This document shows positions 12,727 to 21,800 of a stretch of 64,000 bases of DNA, one piece after another (the first letter of the stretch is position 1; every line of letters starts with the position of its first letter). The stretch comes from Palsa-504 sp963835775. GTDB lineage: Bacteria > Actinomycetota > Actinomycetes > Streptosporangiales > Streptosporangiaceae. Made by a program: the position numbers and the translations under genes. The stretch lies in NCBI GenBank assembly GCA_963835775.1, contig CAWIHB010000007.1:392836-456835 (forward strand), given 5' to 3'. A model generated the notes under the pieces. It was not told where the DNA came from, made no database searches, and was given only the letters and a program-made list of their open reading frames with translations.

Positions 12727-13247
12727 TGGTGCACCGCCCGGGCCAGCAGGTCCAGCCGGGCCGCGGTGTGATCTATCCATCGCAAGTCTGCCTCCAGGTG
12801 GTACAGGCCATAGTCGGCGAGCAGGGTGTCGACCAGCTCGCCGTGCTGCTTCAGCTCGGTGAGCTCACGCATCCGCTGCAGGTGGGCCGCGCGCTGGGCG
12901 TCCAGGTAGCGGGCGGCGGGGCGGCCCAGCATCAGGGCCAGCACGACCTTGGCGAACAGCACCGTCTGCAGGTGCGGCTCGGGCGGGGCCGGCTCGGCGA
13001 GCCACTGCTCGACGTCCGCGATGCCGGCGTCGGTGATCGTGTAGCGCTTGCGGTCGGGTCCCTCGCCGTGCTCGGCCGGCCCGGCGATCGCCTTGCCGTC
13101 CCGGGCCAGCCGGGACAACGTCGCGTAGACCTGGCCGTAGGGCAGCGGCCTGCCGCGGCCGAACCAGGTGTCGTAATCCCGCTTCAGGTCGTAGCCGTGA
13201 CTCGGCTCCCGCTCCAGCAGGCCAAGCAGTGTCAGCGGAACGCTCAT
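12723..13247 (-). CDS. PadR-family transcriptional regulator
   Basis: 174 residues from the ATG at 13247 (MSVPLTLLGLLEREPSHGYD); an upstream extension of 12 codons would run across the operator and is disfavoured. The N-terminal winged helix contains HGYDLKRDYDTWFG, then LPYGQVYATLSRLARDGKA and the wing RKRYTITDAG. The C-terminal part (from about residue 110) is the helical dimerisation arm. It lies first in an overlapping three-gene operon with an ABC exporter, the usual arrangement for PadR proteins that repress drug or peptide efflux. A dyad just upstream of its start suggests autoregulation. Confidence 0.9.
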   Translation of the reverse strand: MSVPLTLLGLLEREPSHGYDLKRDYDTWFGRGRPLPYGQVYATLSRLARDGKAIAGPAEHGEGPDRKRYTITDAGIADVEQWLAEPAPPEPHLQTVLFAKVVLALMLGRPAARYLDAQRAAHLQRMRELTELKQHGELVDTLLADYGLYHLEADLRWIDHTAARLDLLARAVHQ

Positions 13248-13253
13248 ACCCGA

Positions 13254-13276
13254 GAGCATACACTCAGCGTATACTC
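13254..13276. promoter_or_regulatory. Probable PadR operator (23-bp dyad)
   Basis: An inverted repeat with 11-bp arms, gagcatacact and agcgtatactc, around one central base. The arms pair at nine of eleven positions and the two mismatches are transitions. It sits 7 bp upstream of the padR ATG. PadR proteins commonly bind ATAC/GTAT-type dyads of this size, so this is the likely site of self-repression of the exporter operon. Confidence 0.6.
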
Positions 13277-13300
13277 GGGGCAAGTAGCCCGGGAAATGGC

Positions 13301-13330
13301 AGGGCAGGCGGCAGGCGGCAGGCGGCAGGC
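13301..13330. repeat. Short tandem repeat (aggcggc units) at a truncation point
   Basis: About four copies of the 7-mer aggcggc lie directly upstream of the truncated oxidoreductase reading frame. The repeat marks the junction between the padR promoter region and the gene remnant and may reflect the slippage or deletion that removed the 5' part. Confidence 0.5.
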
Positions 13331-13762
13331 ATGGCCGTCGCCCGGGAGCTGGGGGCCGATGTGGCGGTCGACTACCGCCGGGAGGACTGGCCCGGACAGG
13401 TCAGGGAGGCGGCCGGGCAGGTGGACGTGGTGTTCGACGGGGTGGGCGGGGACATCGGCCGGGCCGCGTTCGGGCTGCTGGGCGCGGGCGGGCGGTTCTG
13501 CCCGTTCGGCATGGCCAGCGGGAGCTTCACGCCGGTCACGCCCGATCTGGCCGCGGCGCGCGGGATCAGCGTGCTGCCGGGCGCCGGGGCCAGCGCCGAG
13601 GAGCTGGCTGAGCTGGTGCGGACGGTGCTGGCCGAGGCCGCGGCGGGCCGGATCCGGCCGGTCATCGGCCAGGAGTTCGACCTGGCCGCGGCCTCGGCCG
13701 CGCATGTGGCCATCGAGCGCCGGGCCACGGTCGGCAAGACGCTGCTGACCGTGGCCCGCTGA
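13331..13762 (+). pseudogene. Quinone oxidoreductase (zinc-type ADH superfamily), C-terminal fragment
   Basis: Only about 143 residues remain of a protein family normally 310-330 long. It starts inside the Rossmann fold (MAVARELGADVAVDYRREDW), continues DVVFDGVGGDIGRAAFGLLGAGGRFCPFGMASG and ends with the family C-terminus ERRATVGKTLLTVAR. The N-terminal GroES-like catalytic half and the dinucleotide-binding GxGxxG are missing, so NADPH-dependent quinone reduction is impossible. The 5' edge coincides with a short tandem repeat. Confidence 0.7.
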
Positions 13763-13772
13763 GCTGCCGGGG

Positions 13773-13869
13773 TCAGCCTAGGGCGCCGAAGAAGTCCCGG
13801 ATGTCGGCGGTGAGCAGGTCGGGGGCCTCCAGGGCGGCGAAATGGCCGCCGCGGCTGAACTCGTCGCGG
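13773..13869 (-). pseudogene. Alpha/beta hydrolase (epoxide-hydrolase-like) C-terminal fragment
   Basis: The minus strand encodes FSRGGHFAALEAPDLL, then TADIRDFFGALG and a stop. This matches the end of alpha/beta hydrolases, where GGHFAALE supplies the catalytic histidine. Everything upstream of this tail is absent, so only about 30 codons are left. Confidence 0.5.
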
Positions 13870-14075
13870 TCAAGGGCTTCGATTTCCAGGTCCTCGACCC
13901 GCCCGAGCTGGCCGGGGTCCTGCGCGCCCTGTCCGAGCGGCTGCGCCGGGCCGCCGACCCGGGCCCTGGTCAGGCCTTGCTGTGCGCCTCGTCCAGTCGC
14001 GGCGGTCAGGCCGGGTCCGGGCCACCCTGGTCGCCGGCGGGGCAGTCGCCGACGCCACCGGCGCGGTGCTGCTGA
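13866..14075 (+). pseudogene. WYL-domain regulator C-terminal fragment
   Basis: The plus strand reads AVKGFDFQVLDPPELAGV then LRALSERLRRAAD, resembling the last helix of YafY/WYL-type transcriptional regulators (a VLxPPELxxxL pattern). Only this tail is recognisable; the frame drifts on to a stop at 14075. Lying back to back with two other fragments it indicates a scar of successive deletions between 13.3 and 14.1 kb. I see nothing further in 13970-14140. Confidence 0.4.
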
Positions 14076-14140
14076 CCCCGGCGGTATCCGCGATGACGGG
14101 AAGCGTCAGCCCGGTATCCGGGCGAGACACCCGACCGGGG

Positions 14141-15616
14141 TTATCCGATGGTGCTCAGGGTGGCCGGGGTGGCGGCACCCGACGCTGCCGGGGCGGCCGC
14201 TTCGTGGTCTGCCCGGGGGTGGACGACCGCGATGATCAAGAGCGGGTAGAACCAGGTGAGATAGCTGTAGAACCAGTAGCCCAGGAGTAGCTGCGCGCCG
14301 ATGAGGAGCGCGGCGGCGAGGGCGGCGTGCCGGCGTGCGTCCGGAACGGGTGGACGCACCATGGGTGAGAGCGCGATCAGCACGAGCGCGGCGGCGAGCA
14401 TGGGCCTAGCCGCGATCGCCACGTGCGGCATATAGGTCCAGACGCTGAACTGGATACCGCCACCGCGCTGCATCAGCTGGTAGCCCAGCGTCGAGTCGAG
14501 GAACTCCCGGGGCCCGGAGGTGATGAGCGGCCAGGCGATCATCGCGGCCAGCGAGACGACGAGCGTCAGCGCGTACCGCAAGCGACCCTGTCTGGGGCCC
14601 AGGAACTGCAGTGCCACCAGCGCCGGAAGGAATTTGGTCAGGGCGGCGGCGGCCATGATCAGCCCGCGAGCGACCGGACGGTCCGTGGCCACCACGATGG
14701 CCCATACGCACAGGGCGGCGATCAGCGCATCGTTGGTCTGCGCCAGCAAGGAGAGGGCGGGGAACGGGTAGAGCAGGTACGCGAACATGAACGCCTGCGC
14801 GAGTGGCCGCCCGCCTAGCCGCCGCCCGAGGATGTACAGTCCGGCGAGCGTCGCCGCGTCGAAGCAAGCCGCTGGCAGCAGCGTCGCCAGCTGCGCAGGC
14901 GCCGGCGGGAAGATGGCCACGAACGGGATGTACGCGTAGTAGGCGAACGGGCCGTAACTGTCGGGGTGGTAGAGGCGAAGCCCGCCGGGGCCCAGCCAGG
15001 ACGCGGCCCCGTACAGGTCCAGGCCATGCAGGAGGCGCCAGGCGCCAACCGAGCTGGCCCGCCCGACGTCCAGGATGTTGCCCGCCGCCACACTTCCGAC
15101 GATCCGGACGAGCAGCAGGATCGCTATGGCCAGGACCAGCCACCGGGAGCCGATCGAGGGGCGCAGTTCGGGCATCCGCCATATCCCGAAGGTCACACCG
15201 ATCATACGGACGAACAGCCAGCCGAGACAGGCGGCGGCCAGCCACAGGCCGGCTGCGGATAGATCGTCGCTGAGCAGCATCGCCACCGGAAAGAAGCCAG
15301 CGAGCGCCAGCAGGTCAAGATGCTCGACTCGCCACGGGCGCTGCCAGTCGAACAGCCCAAGGACAAAGCAGGCCGCCGACGGTACGGCGACAAGCAGTGG
15401 GTGCAACGTGAACACGCCGCCGGCGACCGCCGGAGTGAACCAGCCGCCGCCCTTGGGCGCGAAACCATGACCAACCGGCACCAGCGCGGCCAGCAGCCCC
15501 AGCGCGGAGATGAACCCGAACACGAGCAGGCCAGCGACCGCCCGTCCGCCCGCCCGGTACCGCCGCCTGCTGGTGCGCCGGGTGTGGCCGAGGGGCCGGT
15601 CCGTTGGGTGCCGCAT
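14141..15616 (-). CDS. Polytopic membrane protein, GT87/DUF2029-like glycosyltransferase
   Basis: 491 residues with a basic N-terminus and about eleven predicted membrane segments. A first extracytoplasmic loop follows the WRLLHGLDLYGAASWLGP segment, and GPFAYYAYIPF comes shortly after. This pattern (a YxxxxYxPFAYPPxxA-like region in a multi-pass protein) is typical of GT-C fold mannosyltransferase-like GT87 proteins that use polyprenyl-phosphate sugars for lipoglycan or envelope assembly. The catalytic aspartates cannot be assigned with certainty. It is flanked upstream by a 250-bp gap in which I see no gene. Confidence 0.65.
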   Translation of the reverse strand: MRHPTDRPLGHTRRTSRRRYRAGGRAVAGLLVFGFISALGLLAALVPVGHGFAPKGGGWFTPAVAGGVFTLHPLLVAVPSAACFVLGLFDWQRPWRVEHLDLLALAGFFPVAMLLSDDLSAAGLWLAAACLGWLFVRMIGVTFGIWRMPELRPSIGSRWLVLAIAILLLVRIVGSVAAGNILDVGRASSVGAWRLLHGLDLYGAASWLGPGGLRLYHPDSYGPFAYYAYIPFVAIFPPAPAQLATLLPAACFDAATLAGLYILGRRLGGRPLAQAFMFAYLLYPFPALSLLAQTNDALIAALCVWAIVVATDRPVARGLIMAAAALTKFLPALVALQFLGPRQGRLRYALTLVVSLAAMIAWPLITSGPREFLDSTLGYQLMQRGGGIQFSVWTYMPHVAIAARPMLAAALVLIALSPMVRPPVPDARRHAALAAALLIGAQLLLGYWFYSYLTWFYPLLIIAVVHPRADHEAAAPAASGAATPATLSTIG

Positions 15617-15868
15617 GTGTGCTCGGTTCGCTTGAAGGCGGGTGACCGTTGCGGTTCACGTGGTACTCGCGGCTGCCGATCGGGCCAGCCACCGGTTACG
15701 CTACGGACCGGCGGACACGGGGCCATCGGCCCGCAGGCTGATTCCCGGTATGAGATCCGGGCCGACTTGTCATTCCTGAGCGGGATACCGGAATCACCCC
15801 ACTGGGGGAGATCTCCAGGCTGGCCAGCATCAGACGCGGATGACGGCGATCTGCTGCGCCGCGCGGGA

Positions 15869-16294
15869 TCAGGGGAGCAGCAGTTCGACCTGGACAGAGG
15901 GGTAACGGGCGGGCATATTGCGGTCGAGGGTGGTCAGCGTGGCGTCGCTAGCCTGGGCGAAGGCGGCCAGGTAGTCGTCGGTCCACAACTTGTGGCTCTG
16001 GTCATCACGCGCGGAGATCGCGCGCCAGACCGCGTCCAGTTCAGCTGGCTCGTCAGCCCATAGGACGCGCTCGTCAGCCCAGAGTTGATCGTAGGTTCGC
16101 CATGCTTGGCTGCGGTCGATGGCGTCGTTGCCCATGACGGCCGGGTTGGACAGCAGTCGGAGCAGCCCCATCTGCGTAACCCGGCAGAAGACGATGTCAT
16201 CCGTTTCTCTGCCGAACCAGTCCGCGGCGACCGGATGGTGGACGTGCCGTCCCCAGACGGCTGCCAACCAGAGGCCAACGTCTACCAGCTTCAC
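15869..16294 (-). CDS. vapC: VapC-type PIN-domain ribonuclease toxin
   Basis: 141 residues. The PIN-fold acidic residues are visible: D5 in MKLVDVGLWLAA, an acidic position in TDDIVFCRVTQMGLLRLLS, and the late TDDYLAAFAQ...LTTLDRNMPARYP segment. VapC toxins cleave tRNA or rRNA and are held inactive by VapB. The ATG at 16294 overlaps the antitoxin stop by four bases, the classical coupled arrangement with the antitoxin first. Confidence 0.85.
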   Translation of the reverse strand: MKLVDVGLWLAAVWGRHVHHPVAADWFGRETDDIVFCRVTQMGLLRLLSNPAVMGNDAIDRSQAWRTYDQLWADERVLWADEPAELDAVWRAISARDDQSHKLWTDDYLAAFAQASDATLTTLDRNMPARYPSVQVELLLP

Positions 16295-16551
16295 TGGGCG
16301 GCGAACCTCTCAACATCCTCGGCATCGAACGCGTCCTCAATGTCCTCATTGGTGACGAGGACCGTCGGCTCGGCGTCGCGCGCGATCAGTGGCAGCGTGA
16401 CGCGCCCCGCCTTCCCCCGGGGCGTAGCAGGAAGGCCTACTTCATGCGCCACCGCTCGGTTGACGAGATCCTTGAGGCTTTCGCCCCGCTCGGCGGCACG
16501 TGCCTTGGCCGCTCGCATCAGAACTGGGGGGATGTCAATCGTGGTGCGCAT
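16291..16551 (-). CDS. vapB: VapB-type ribbon-helix-helix antitoxin
   Basis: 86 residues. The N-terminus MRTTIDIPPVLMRAAKARA is the RHH DNA-binding strand and helix, GESLKDLVNRAVAHEV is helix 2, and the acidic C-terminus (NEDIEDAFDAEDVERFAAQ) is the expected toxin-binding tail. It probably autoregulates the pair; the AT-rich stretch just upstream (around 16545-16575, with repeated atgc) is a candidate operator. Confidence 0.85.
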   Translation of the reverse strand: MRTTIDIPPVLMRAAKARAAERGESLKDLVNRAVAHEVGLPATPRGKAGRVTLPLIARDAEPTVLVTNEDIEDAFDAEDVERFAAQ

Positions 16552-16615
16552 AAAAGCATATTAGCAGCGCACTCTGGCGGTACGGTCGCTGTGCTGCTGA
16601 TTGCACGCCATGTTT

Positions 16616-16649
16616 AGGAGGGGTGCGGCGAGCTGGCCACACCCCTCCT
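16616..16649. terminator. Strong hairpin between vapBC and fic
   Basis: aggaggggtg and cacccctcct form a perfect 10-bp stem around a 14-base loop that can pair further. It is downstream of fic and upstream of vapB, so it could end fic transcription, although no T-run follows on the minus strand. Confidence 0.45.
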
Positions 16650-16696
16650 GAGCTGGTAATTCTTCTTGCAGGCGTCGCTTTGCTGGCGCAGAGCAC

Positions 16697-17782
16697 TTAT
16701 TCGGAGGGTGCGGTATTCGTGCGGGTCCACGTCGCTGAGCGGCCGGTTCCGTCGGCCCGGACCCTGCCTTCGCTCCTCAGCTGCTCCAGGACGAGCCGGA
16801 TGGTCTGGTCGCTGACACCGGGCACCGCTGTCCTGATGTCGGCGAGACGGAATGTGGCGGGGGCGTGGCGCAGGATGTGCTCGCGGATGCGCTCCTGCTT
16901 CGTTCCCGGGGTGCGGTCGGCCGCGGCGCGGTCGGCGAAAACGGCGTAGGCGCTGGCGATCAGGCGGGTGAAGTAGGCGAGCCAGGGCCACGGGTCGGCG
17001 GTCCCCTCGTGCCAGCTGTAGGTGGAGTCCAGGAGCGCCTGGTAATAGGTGTCGGCCGACTCGGCGATCGCCTGCTCGAGGCTCACATAGCGGCCGACCG
17101 TGTAGCCGTGCTCGCCGAGCAGGGCACCGGTGAGCAGGCGGGCGACTCGTCCGTTACCGTCCTCGAAAGGGTGGATGACGAGGAGGTCGAGGATGAACAG
17201 GCCGGACAGGAGCACCGGGTGGTGCTCGCCTACCGCGGCCGCCTGCTGGTAGCGCTTGATCAGGTCATCGACGGCGAACGGGGTACTCGCGGCGGGCACC
17301 GGCTTGAACCGGACGGTTGTCGAGCCGTCGGGCGAGCGGTCCACGACGAGGTTGTCTTCCGTCTTGAAGGCCCCGCCGGGCATGGCCCTGTGGGCGAACA
17401 GCAGCCGGTGCAGGTGCAGGACCAGGCCGGCGTTCAGCGGGCGCCAGTCCTCCCGGATCAGGTAGTCCTGCGCGTCGCGGTAGCCCGCAAGTTCCTGCTC
17501 ACTGCGGTTGCGCAGCGTCGTCGTCCGCCGGTCGATGATCCGCTGAGCCCGATCGGCGTCGGCGACGACGCCCTCGATCGCCGATGAGGCGGTAATGCTC
17601 AGGACACGGGCCCGGTCGGCGAGCTCGGTGAGCAGCCCCGGCATCTGGTCACGGTAGAGCGCCTCCGAGCCCCGGCCGAAGTCAATGGCGCTGAGCCGGG
17701 TGACAACCTGCGAGGGCACCATCCCGATGAGCGCGTCAAGGTCTGTGAAGCTGCGCAAGGAACCTCCCAACCAACCTAACAA
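16697..17782 (-). CDS. Fic-family AMP-transferase-like protein with N-terminal inhibitory helix
   Basis: About 361 residues. The central Fic motif HPFEDGNGRVAR is complete, including the catalytic histidine and the second arginine. An inhibitory-helix motif SSAIEG ([S/T]xxxE[G/N]) lies near residue 65, which makes this a class II, self-inhibited Fic protein. The C-terminal 90 residues form a winged helix (RLADIRTAVPGVSDQTIRLV), usual for bacterial Fic proteins that modify their targets with AMP. The start is uncertain: TTG at 17782, or a TTG at 17758 that follows a good GGGAGG. It is preceded by 5 bp and co-oriented with a recombinase-like gene. Confidence 0.8.
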   Translation of the reverse strand: MLGWLGGSLRSFTDLDALIGMVPSQVVTRLSAIDFGRGSEALYRDQMPGLLTELADRARVLSITASSAIEGVVADADRAQRIIDRRTTTLRNRSEQELAGYRDAQDYLIREDWRPLNAGLVLHLHRLLFAHRAMPGGAFKTEDNLVVDRSPDGSTTVRFKPVPAASTPFAVDDLIKRYQQAAAVGEHHPVLLSGLFILDLLVIHPFEDGNGRVARLLTGALLGEHGYTVGRYVSLEQAIAESADTYYQALLDSTYSWHEGTADPWPWLAYFTRLIASAYAVFADRAAADRTPGTKQERIREHILRHAPATFRLADIRTAVPGVSDQTIRLVLEQLRSEGRVRADGTGRSATWTRTNTAPSE

Positions 17783-17787
17783 ACGAC

Positions 17788-18870
17788 CTAATCGTAGCGG
17801 CGATTAGCATGTTTAGCGGGTTGGATTAGTAAGTTCCGACTGCTGCCGATGCCTCCTCGGTCATCGGCCGTGCGCTGGCCGACATAGGCGGCCCAGTTCC
17901 GCTTGGCCCAGTGGGACCAGCGTTCGGCGGTGCTGACGCTGATGCCGGTCAAGTCAGCGAGAACTGCGGCGGGAAGGTCGGCGGCCAGTGCAAGGCGGGC
18001 GGTGTTGCGCCCAGCATGCGCGTCGATGCCGTACTGGCGGAGACGGACGCCGAAGAGGACGTCCACGGCCGGGCGGCCTGGGCTCTGGCCGGGGAAGAGC
18101 CATGGCACCGGGGTTCTCATGCGGCCGAGTGTCCACCGCGGCTCGTCCTGGTCGCGCAACTGGCGGACGAGGCGCGCCAGCCTTGCCGGCAGCATGAGGC
18201 GATGCCCGTCGATCGCCAGCCAGGTGGCCCGGTTGTCTTCGATCACGTCGTCCTTGGTCAGCTGGGTGATCCTGCTGACCAGCATCCCGAAGAGCAAGAC
18301 GAGCGCTCCCCAGACCCGGAGGTCCAAGGGCATGGCCTCGTCGGCGAGGCAGCGGTCGATCTGATGAATGTGGTCGCGCTCAGCGAGCAGGCGCTCAGGT
18401 TCCTGGCGCGGGGGAAGCGGCACGTTCAGGTCACCGGCCAGGCCGCGGCCGTGTGCCCACTGGAGGAAATAGCGCACCGCCCGGCGGGTGCTCGTGCCAT
18501 CGGTCAGCCACCGGTCTAGACCCGCCTGGGTAAGGTCACGCAGGTCCTGGCCGCGCTGATCCAGCCAGGACAGCAAGTCGAGGGCAACGATGACGCGCGC
18601 CCGCGCGAAGTCGGCCGATCCCCGGGTAAAGGTCCGGCGGGCTGCGACCCGGCGGGCGCGGCGGAGCACGAACCAGTGCACGAACGGCCTGATCAGCCGA
18701 GCCTGGTGGGCCGGCTTGTCGTGCAGCAGATGCTCGAGCCAGGGTGCTAGCCGCTCCAGGTGCTCATTGCGCGCGGGCAGGACGCCGGAGCTGACCAGCA
18801 TGTCCCTGACGTAGCGCATCGCCTGGGTTTGGGGCAGATCATCGAGCAGGTCGTGGGTGATCAGCCGCAA
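17788..18870 (-). CDS. Tyrosine-recombinase-like protein, N-terminally shortened
   Basis: 360 residues resembling an actinomycete family of XerD-like recombinases: DDLPQTQAMRYVRDMLVSSGV near the start, a middle block ALVLLFGMLVSRITQLTKDDV, then WLFPGQSPGRP and a C-terminal LADLTGISVSTAERWSHWA. Family members I recall carry a longer N-terminal region before DDLPQT. Here the gene begins with a weak TTG just 12 bp after the nrdJ stop, suggesting 5' truncation. The classical R-H-R-Y tetrad is not obvious, so activity is doubtful. Its co-orientation with fic and vapBC suggests a small inserted block behind nrdJ. Confidence 0.55.
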   Translation of the reverse strand: MRLITHDLLDDLPQTQAMRYVRDMLVSSGVLPARNEHLERLAPWLEHLLHDKPAHQARLIRPFVHWFVLRRARRVAARRTFTRGSADFARARVIVALDLLSWLDQRGQDLRDLTQAGLDRWLTDGTSTRRAVRYFLQWAHGRGLAGDLNVPLPPRQEPERLLAERDHIHQIDRCLADEAMPLDLRVWGALVLLFGMLVSRITQLTKDDVIEDNRATWLAIDGHRLMLPARLARLVRQLRDQDEPRWTLGRMRTPVPWLFPGQSPGRPAVDVLFGVRLRQYGIDAHAGRNTARLALAADLPAAVLADLTGISVSTAERWSHWAKRNWAAYVGQRTADDRGGIGSSRNLLIQPAKHANRRYD

Positions 18871-18882
18871 CTTTGCTCACTT

Positions 18883-21800
18883 TTAGCTGCAGCCGCTGGT
18901 GGAGCCGCAGCCTTCGCAGACGTAGCAGCTGCCGGCCGGGCGCATCTTGGTACCGCAGGTCAGGCAGAGCGGAGCGTCGGCGATGCGGCCCTGCTGGGCC
19001 TCGATCAGCTCGGTGGAGCTGTGCGGGGCCGCGGCGGCGGGAACGGCCGGGACCGGCTTGGCCTGGGCCGCGGGATGCTGGGCGGCGGCGGGCGGCACGG
19101 ATCGTTCGGCATGAAGAGGAGGCTCGACGGCGGCCGACTGGGCAAGTTCCTCCGGGTCCGGATCGTCGCTCAGCCCGGCGGGGCTGTTGGGATCGTGCCC
19201 GGCCACCTCGGCGGCGCGCTCGGCGGCGGACAAGATGCCGAGCTCGGCGCGGTCCTCATACGGCAGGTGGTCCAGGGCCAGGCGGCGGAAGATGTAGTCC
19301 ATCACCGAGCTGGCGATCCGGATGTCCGGGTCGTCGGTCAGGCCGGCCGGCTCGAACCGCATGTTGGTGAACTTGGCCACGTAGGAGTCCAGCGGGATGC
19401 CGTACTGCAGGCCGACCGAGATGGCCATGGAGAAGGCGTCCATCACGCCGGCCAGGGTGGAGCCCTGCTTGCCGAGCTTGAGGAACACCTCGCCGACGCC
19501 GTCGTCGGGGTAGCTGGAGGCGGTCATATAGCCCTCGGCGCCGGCCACGGAGAACCTGGTCACGGTGGCGGGCCGCTGCCGGGGCAGCCGCTTGCGGACC
19601 GGCCGGTGCTCATGCGGCTGGGCCGCCTCGGGCTGGGCGGCCGCCTCGGCCGCGGCGGGCTTCTTCCTGGCGTCGGACAGCGGCTGGCCGACCTTGCAGT
19701 TGTCGCGGTAGATGGCCAGGGCCTTCAGGCCGAGCTTCCAGCCCTCGAAGTAGATCCGCTCGATGTCCTCGACGGTGGCGTTCTCCGGCATGTTCACGGT
19801 CTTGGAAATCGACCCGGAGAGCAGCGGCTGGACGGCGGCCATCATCCGGACGTGACCCATCGGGCCGATCGCGCGCTCGCCCATCGCGCAGTCGAACACC
19901 TCGTAGTGCTCGGGCCGCAGGCCGGGGGCGTTGACCACGTGACCGTGCTCGGCGATGTACTCGGTGATCGCCTCGACCTGCTCGTGCGGGTAGCCGAGGT
20001 TCTTCAGCGCGCGCGGCACGGTCTGGTTGACGATCTGCATCGAGCCGCCGCCGACCAGCTTCTTGAACTTGACCAGAGCCAGGTCGGGCTCGATACCAGT
20101 CGTGTCACAGTCCATCATGAGGCCTATGGTGTTGTGGCTCACCATGCCGTTCGCGACGTAGGTGACGTTCTCCGGCACCGACAGATCGTAGGTGGGCTGG
20201 ACGCCGCCGTCGTCGTTCTGCGCGACCCGCTCGAAGAGGTAGCCGAGCGCGGCGCCGAGCCGGTCGTCGAGAGTCTCCTCGAAGACGCGGGAGGCGAGCA
20301 TCCGCGGCACTCCGCCGTGCTTACGCAGGGACAGCATCATGGCGTTGCGCGCACGGTGACCAGCCGGGACGAGCTCGGCCCACACGCCGGCCGGCAGGAA
20401 CACGTAGTCCTTCTTGGCCGAGTGCTCCGGCTCCAGCTCGGCGACCATGCGGTCCTTCCGCTGGCCGATGAAGCCGACGCACTCGCTGAAGTTGAGCGCG
20501 TGGTCGACGTTGCGCAGCCGCACCTGGAAGATCGGGCCACCCCAGCCGCTGACGGTCTCCCGCGTCGTGGTGGCCAGTCCCTGGGTCAGCAGGAGGCTGC
20601 GGACTTCCGCCGCGAACGACTCATGGGCGGTCGAGAAGCTGGGCACACCCTCGAGGACTGTGCCGTCCGCCTCGAACAGGCCGCGCAGGAACGCGCCGTA
20701 CACCGCCGGGTCATTGGCTTCGAGGATCGCCGACGGAACCTTCGGCACCCAGCCTTTGCCGCTGTGATCGGTGTGAGGCAGGCCCTTCGCGAATCCGGCT
20801 GCCTGCCACCAGCGCGCCAGCCGGACCGAGGACAGCGTGAGCTCCTGGTAGCCCTCCTGGGGCGTTATCACGGGCGCGAGTCCGAACAGGTCCTTGGCCA
20901 GGATGCCGAGGTGCTCGGCGACGTCCAGGTCGGTGTTGGCGACGCAGAGCCTGATTCCCTTGGCGTGCAGGCTGCCGTCGCCCATGAAGTAGCCGACCAG
21001 CTCAGCCAGCTCGGGGGTCACCGAATCCGGAACGCGCACGTGCCGGTCCCCGGCATAGTAGGCCTGGTCGAGGACGGGCAGCGGGACCAGGCGCGGTTCG
21101 CCGACCAGCGTGCGCAGCTGCAGCGGCACTACATCGCCGGGGGCGATATCGGCCAGCCGCTTCCATTCCCAGGAGCCGGTGGCCGGGTTTACGACCTTGA
21201 CCCGGTGGGTGAGGGTCCCCTGGATCTTGTAGCCGCCCTCGGTGCTGATCCGGCGGGTCGGCTCCTCGCCGTTGACGAAGAACTTCGTCGCCTGCCGGGG
21301 CCCTTCGTCGGTGGAAACGGTGAGGTCGAGATCTTGCCAGCGGTCGCCGTAGACGTCGCCGATCTCGCCGAGCCGGACCAGGCCCCGGTCGGTAGTAACG
21401 AGGGTGTCCGCAGTCAGGCAGCCCGTGGGCGCGAGTAGTGAGGCCTGGGCGTTGCGGTAGCCGTGGGTCTCGCCGAGCTCGACGCACTCCTGCCAGGTCT
21501 GGTTGGCCAGGTCGAGGATCTCGCGGTCCATGGCGGCGATGGTCCTGATCCGCTCGCTGGCGTCGGCGTGCTTGCGGATGACCCGCTGGTGCGGCTTGGC
21601 GTTGCGGGCGTAGCCGTCGTAGGGGCCGACGGCGGCGGCCAGTTCGGCCGAGGTCCGGTAGGCGGTGCCGGTCATCAGCGAGGTGATGGCGGCGGCGATG
21701 GCCCGGCCGCCTTCGGAGTCGTAGGCGTGGCCGGTGGCCATCAGCAGCGCGCCCAGGTTGGCGTAGCCGATGCCGAGCTGCCGGTAGGCCCGGGTGGTGG

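Noticed and set aside
13982..14140. Small plus-strand frame after the WYL fragment
   Set aside because: No similarity, no SD; probably random sequence in a deletion scar.
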